Source: CAZJBS01 sp964544475
Lineage (GTDB): Bacteria; CLD3; SB21
Assembly: GCA_964544475.1 (NCBI GenBank)
Contig: CAZJBS010000009.1
Location: 1-64,000 of the forward strand
Direction: 5' to 3'
Length of the DNA stretch: 64,000 bases
Under the pieces are notes generated by a model. It saw only the letters and a list, made by a program, of their open reading frames with translations, had not been told where the DNA came from and ran no database searches. Below are positions 60,533 through 64,000 of the stretch, piece after piece (position 1 is the first letter of the stretch; the number at the start of each line of letters is the position of its first letter). The translations under genes were made by a program, and so were the position numbers.

Positions 60533-61156
60533 ATGGCACGGGTGATAGGACTGACGGGGGGTATCGGGTGCGGCAAAACAGAAGTCGCTCGGTTGATGTC
60601 TTCATGGGGTGCTGTGGTCCTGAATGCCGATGACCTCGGACGTAAGATCGTCGAAACCGATGCGGGTGTCCTCGCATCGTTGAGGGAAGCTTTTGGTGAC
60701 CGATTCTTTGATGCGACTGGCGCCTTGCGGCGAACAGAACTCGGCGACTACGTGTTTGCGGATGAGAGTCGCAAGAGCTTGCTGAATACCATAGTCCATC
60801 CTCCGCTGTGGCAGCGGCTCCGGGACGAAATGAGCAACGCGGTGGCTCAGGGTGCGCCACTGGTGGTCGTCGATGCGGCGCTGATTTATGAGACAGGGTT
60901 GGACGTCGAGTTGGAGACGATCGTCGTCGTTGTGGCTTCCCTGGATCATCGCCTGGAACGCCTCCGACGTCGTGACGGCCTGACCGATGAACAGATCTTG
61001 ATTAGAATACGGTCGCAAATGCCCGTTGAAGAAAAGGCCGGGCGGGCGGAGTACGTTATTACAAACAATGGCACACGGGAGGAACTCGCACGCGATGTCC
61101 GCCGGATATTTGATTTACTGACGAAAACGAAACTCCAAACAGGAAAAACCCGATGA
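60533..61156 (+). CDS. coaE: Dephospho-CoA kinase
   Basis: Phosphorylates dephospho-CoA, the last step of coenzyme A synthesis; 207 aa. The P-loop is GLTGGIGCGKTEVARL at residues 6-21; NADDLGRKIV carries the substrate Asp; HPPLWQRLRDE and VVVDAALIYETGLD (the usual PLLFE region, here ALIYE) follow, then the lid with RLRRRDGLTDEQ. ATG 60533 has AGGGAG 6 bases upstream. Overlaps hemH by four bases. Confidence 0.95.
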   Translation: MARVIGLTGGIGCGKTEVARLMSSWGAVVLNADDLGRKIVETDAGVLASLREAFGDRFFDATGALRRTELGDYVFADESRKSLLNTIVHPPLWQRLRDEMSNAVAQGAPLVVVDAALIYETGLDVELETIVVVVASLDHRLERLRRRDGLTDEQILIRIRSQMPVEEKAGRAEYVITNNGTREELARDVRRIFDLLTKTKLQTGKTR

Positions 61157-62124
61157 AGGCAGGCATACTACTGATGAACCTCGGGGGGCCGGATTCCCTG
61201 GAAGCTGTGAGACCGTTTCTGTACAACTTGTTCTCGGATCCGGACATTATCCGGCTACCGGCCGGGGTGCTATACCAAAAACCATTGGCGGCACTAATTG
61301 CGAAGTTCCGAAGCCCGCGCATCGTAGAGCAATACAGGCAGATCGGCGGAAAGTCGCCGATTCTGGATTTGACAGCGGCCCAGGCGCGGATGCTCGAGGA
61401 TCGGCTGCGGGCGCATGCGGAGGCTCGGGTGTATGTCGGCATGAGCTATTGGAAGCCGTTTGTGGCGGAGACCATGGCCCAAATGAAAGCCGACGGTGTG
61501 CAGCACGTGGTGACCCTGCCGTTGTATCCGCACTATTCCGTTTCGACAACGATGGCGAGCGACAATGGTTTTTCCAAAGCCGCCCGAAAACAAAAAATCG
61601 TGTTCGAAAAAATTACGCGCCTGGGTTCGTGGTACGAAGAGGTTTCGTTTCTTCAAGCATGGGCCGACCATATCAATGCGTCGGTTTCAGAGTATTTGCG
61701 AAGCCATGATCACCTCGAAAACCTGACAATCCTGTTCAGCGCCCATGGGATTCCTGTTCGTTATGTCAAAAATGGGGATCCGTATCCGCGCGAAGTTGCC
61801 GATTGCGTCGAGCGTATCATGACTCGTGTTGCCCCAAAAGTCCGGTACCGATTGAGTTTTCAAAGCAAGGTTGGACCGGTCCGGTGGCTGGAGCCCTACA
61901 CGTTTGATGCGATCAAGGACATTGGAAAAGCAGAGAACCAGGATATTCGGGTTGTCCCCATCAGTTTTGTGTCGGACCACATTGAGACCTTGTTTGAAAT
62001 TGATGTGGAGTACGGGGAAGTGGCCCGCCATGCCGGGATCCGCAGTTTTGCACGTGTGCCATCCCTCAACACATCGCCCGCCTTCATCGATGCGTTGGCC
62101 GCCATTTGTCTGCGCGTCCTCTAA
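61153..62124 (+). CDS. hemH: Ferrochelatase
   Basis: Inserts ferrous iron into protoporphyrin IX; 323 aa, normal length. Opening LLMNLGGPDSLEAVRPFLYN, the GGKSPI segment, MSYWKPF, LPLYPHYSVSTT (metal path), the catalytic His in LFSAHGIPVRYV near residue 198, SFQSKVGPVRWLEPYT and FVSDHIETLFEID with the second conserved His and Glu. The same activity with coproporphyrin III is known for some relatives. ATGA overlap with coaE. Confidence 0.96.
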   Translation: MKAGILLMNLGGPDSLEAVRPFLYNLFSDPDIIRLPAGVLYQKPLAALIAKFRSPRIVEQYRQIGGKSPILDLTAAQARMLEDRLRAHAEARVYVGMSYWKPFVAETMAQMKADGVQHVVTLPLYPHYSVSTTMASDNGFSKAARKQKIVFEKITRLGSWYEEVSFLQAWADHINASVSEYLRSHDHLENLTILFSAHGIPVRYVKNGDPYPREVADCVERIMTRVAPKVRYRLSFQSKVGPVRWLEPYTFDAIKDIGKAENQDIRVVPISFVSDHIETLFEIDVEYGEVARHAGIRSFARVPSLNTSPAFIDALAAICLRVL

Positions 62125-62155
62125 TCCATCTAAACCTTAACCTACGGAGCGCTTC

Positions 62156-63463
62156 ATGGAACGACTTATTGGACTGGTTGGTTTGGTTGTCATTCTCGGC
62201 ATGGCCTTCTTGGCGTCCAACAACAGACGTCAAATTAATTGGCGTCTTGTCGGCATGGGCCTTCTCATCCAGACCGTGTTTGCCGTGGCCATCATCAAAG
62301 GCAAACAGCTCGGGGTGCCGTACAATATTTTTTCACTGGCGTTCGAAAAGGTGGGGGAACTGTTCGTCCTTATCCTCGGATTTACGACGGAAGGAGCCAG
62401 ATTCGTTTTCGGCAATCTGGCCTTGAGCCCCGGAAACGACGGTACGATGGGATTCTTCTTTGTTTTCCAGGTACTGCCCACAATTATTTTCTTTTCGTCT
62501 CTGATGTCTGTACTGTACTACCTTGGTGTAATGCAGAAAGTTGTGCAAGGCATGGCGTGGGTGATGGCAAAACTCATGGGAACCAGCGGAGCGGAGTCCC
62601 TCTCCAATACGGCCAACATTTTTGTCGGCCAAACGGAGGCGCCGCTCATGATTCGTCCGTTCATCAAAACGATGACTCGGTCTGAACTGCTTACGATCAT
62701 GGTGGGGGGCATGGCGACGATTGCCGGAGGCGTGATGGCGGCGTATGTGCAGATGTTGGGCAGTTCGTTTGCCGCTGTCCACCACCTCGAGATCCAACAG
62801 GCGCAGGTGCTTTTTGCAACGCAATTGCTTGGTGCAAGCATCATGGCGGCGCCGGCGGGGCTGGCGATTTCAAAGATTCTGTTTCCAGAAACGGAAGTGC
62901 CGGTCACCAAGGGCAGCGTAAAGATCAATGTGGAGAAGAACGCATCCAATGTGATCGAGGCGGCGGCGGGAGGGGCCTCCGATGGCCTCCAACTTGCCAT
63001 GAATGTCGCAGGAATGCTTCTCGCCTTTATCGCACTCATCGCACTATTCAATTGGCTTATCGGGCAGGCGGGCGGCCTGGTTGGTGTCGAGGGTCTGTCC
63101 CTGCAGGTGATCCTCGGATATGCGTTCGCCCCGGTGGCTTTTCTCACAGGTGTGCCATGGGGAGAAGCGACGGCCGTCGGAGGCTTGCTCGGGACGAAGA
63201 TCATCCTGAATGAATTTGTGGCCTACTCCGATATGGCCGGCTTGATGAGTACCGGCGTGCTGGTCTCTGAAAGAGCCATCATGATCAGTACGTTTGCCCT
63301 GTGCGGTTTTGCCAATTTTTCGTCCATCGCCATTCAAATCGGCGGCATTTCGCCGTTGGCCCCGGAACGCCGCAAAGACATCGCTGCGCTTGGTGTGCGG
63401 GCCGTATTTGGGGGAGTTTTGGCGACCCTCATGACCGGTACGATTGCCGGCATCATCCTGTAA
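62156..63463 (+). CDS. Concentrative nucleoside transporter (CNT/NupC family)
   Basis: A 435-aa inner-membrane nucleoside symporter with about 10 spans. Signature segments: VFQVLPTIIFFSSLMSVLYY, FVGQTEAPLMIRPFI, MVGGMATIAGGVMAAYV and a C-terminal CGFANFSSIAIQIGGI, all typical of CNT proteins. Ion coupling (sodium or proton) is not certain. Lies 31 bases after hemH; the next gene starts 3 bases after its stop. Confidence 0.93.
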   Translation: MERLIGLVGLVVILGMAFLASNNRRQINWRLVGMGLLIQTVFAVAIIKGKQLGVPYNIFSLAFEKVGELFVLILGFTTEGARFVFGNLALSPGNDGTMGFFFVFQVLPTIIFFSSLMSVLYYLGVMQKVVQGMAWVMAKLMGTSGAESLSNTANIFVGQTEAPLMIRPFIKTMTRSELLTIMVGGMATIAGGVMAAYVQMLGSSFAAVHHLEIQQAQVLFATQLLGASIMAAPAGLAISKILFPETEVPVTKGSVKINVEKNASNVIEAAAGGASDGLQLAMNVAGMLLAFIALIALFNWLIGQAGGLVGVEGLSLQVILGYAFAPVAFLTGVPWGEATAVGGLLGTKIILNEFVAYSDMAGLMSTGVLVSERAIMISTFALCGFANFSSIAIQIGGISPLAPERRKDIAALGVRAVFGGVLATLMTGTIAGIIL

Positions 63464-63466
63464 CCA

Positions 63467-64000
63467 ATGACATGGCTGCGCAGACACGGAACCGTCCTTT
63501 TCGTCATCGGACTCTTGCTGCTTCTGGTGGCAGGGGCCCCTCCGGTTGTGCGATACTTGATGCGCGGATATGTTCTCCGGCAATTTGAAAACCTTGAATC
63601 CCGAACGGGACAGCGCATCACATACCGTTCTCTCTCCTTTCCTTCCCTGAGTGAAATACGACTGACCGGCTTTCGGATGCATGAGAATGGGAACCCCAAC
63701 GGTGCGACGCTGCAAGTCGACTCCGCAAGGTTGGAGTTGTTTGTTCTTGGATTTTTCACCGGTCGCTATTTGAAGTCGATTCAGATGGACACGGTGAGCG
63801 TCCACCTGCAACGGAACAGGGACTCCACAGACAATTTTAGTGCCGTATGGCATCTCTTGCGTGGATCGTCTGTCGCCGCCGTGGACGGTCAACGCGAAAA
63901 CCTCAACGATCGCATTACCGGTCTGCTGGATCGCCCACTTCCGTCCGTCCATGTCAATGCGCTCAACCTGACATTCAACGATCGCTTGAAACGACGCCGC
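63467..64000 (+). CDS. AsmA-like envelope protein, cut by the window end
   Basis: Open from ATG 63467 to the last base (178 residues seen). The N-terminus has one membrane span (about 9-30, VLFVIGLLLLLVAGAPPVV); the rest is periplasmic and follows the AsmA/TamB/DUF748 pattern: RTGQRITYRSLSFPSLSEIR, LTGFRMHENGN, LQVDSARLELFVLGFFTGRY, and SIQMDTVSVHLQRN. Such proteins are long beta-rich lipid-transport or assembly factors bridging the envelope. Starts 3 bases after the transporter stop. Confidence 0.75.
   Translation, partial: MTWLRRHGTVLFVIGLLLLLVAGAPPVVRYLMRGYVLRQFENLESRTGQRITYRSLSFPSLSEIRLTGFRMHENGNPNGATLQVDSARLELFVLGFFTGRYLKSIQMDTVSVHLQRNRDSTDNFSAVWHLLRGSSVAAVDGQRENLNDRITGLLDRPLPSVHVNALNLTFNDRLKRRR

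Overview
The window comes from a diderm (Gram-negative) bacterium of moderate GC content. Lipid A and heptose genes (lpxK, a gmhB-type phosphatase) and an ExbB/ExbD/TonB system imply an outer membrane. The giant surface protein at the left edge ends in the NYPNPFNPTT-type C-terminal sorting domain, which is typical of Bacteroidota-related (FCB) lineages such as Ignavibacteria, Calditrichota, Zixibacteria or KSB1. The best promoters I can read (before thrS, both tRNAs and the 29.6 kb gene) are ordinary sigma-70 type (TTGxxx, 17 bp, TATxxT), not the Bacteroidota TAnnTTTG type. I therefore place it in the wider FCB group without naming a phylum.

Layout. 0-7.7 kb: one 2,441-residue secreted beta-helix protein. 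7.8-9.6 kb (minus): queE-queD-queC for queuosine. 9.7-14.1 kb: thrS-infC-rpmI-rplT-pheS, with infC starting on AUC and no pheT after pheS. 14.1-18.5 kb: a small membrane protein, ridA, a lipid kinase, a cysteine-rich sensor kinase and a REC/HD-GYP regulator. 18.6-21.6 kb: exbB-exbD-exbD-tonB plus a second tonB-like gene. 21.7-23.1 kb (minus): tRNA-Ile(CAU), a small Cys protein, an HD alarmone-hydrolase-like protein and a DUF2203 protein. 23.2-29.5 kb: acyltransferase, lpxK, an NtrC-type regulator, a Memo-like protein, a HemJ-like membrane protein and a MuiA-family protein.

29.6-42.8 kb is a tightly packed one-direction run, probably one long transcription unit. It carries a zinc-ribbon protein, MoxR ATPase and small partner, CCA-adding enzyme, lipoprotein, CheW, CheW-like protein, two chemoreceptors, HAD phosphatase, queF, REC/HD-GYP, LOG protein, MFS transporter and a methylmalonyl-CoA mutase catalytic subunit. 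43.0-46.6 kb: recJ, gmhB, aminotransferase and tRNA-Pro(GGG). 46.7-50.2 kb: phosphofructokinase (minus) divergent from an NAD(P)HX repair enzyme and a C39-like peptidase. 50.2-54.4 kb (minus): three different amino-acid transporters in one operon. 54.4-55.2 kb: no confident gene, possibly decayed coding DNA. 55.2-57.2 kb (minus): TPR lipoprotein and a small unknown. 57.4-59.7 kb: queG, a lysine-tailed YbjN-like protein and a thioesterase. 59.7-60.4 kb (minus): HAD hydrolase. 60.5-64.0 kb: coaE, hemH, a nucleoside transporter and the start of an AsmA-like protein cut by the window end.

Most content is chromosomal housekeeping. I found no CRISPR array, insertion sequence, phage or defence island. 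The queuosine pathway is well represented but scattered (queE, D, C, F, G at three loci). The least explained items are the lysine-tailed YbjN-like protein, the two chemoreceptors with a shared variant signalling tip, MoxR with a small partner in place of its usual neighbours, the paired TonB-like proteins, and the 54.6-55.2 kb stretch.
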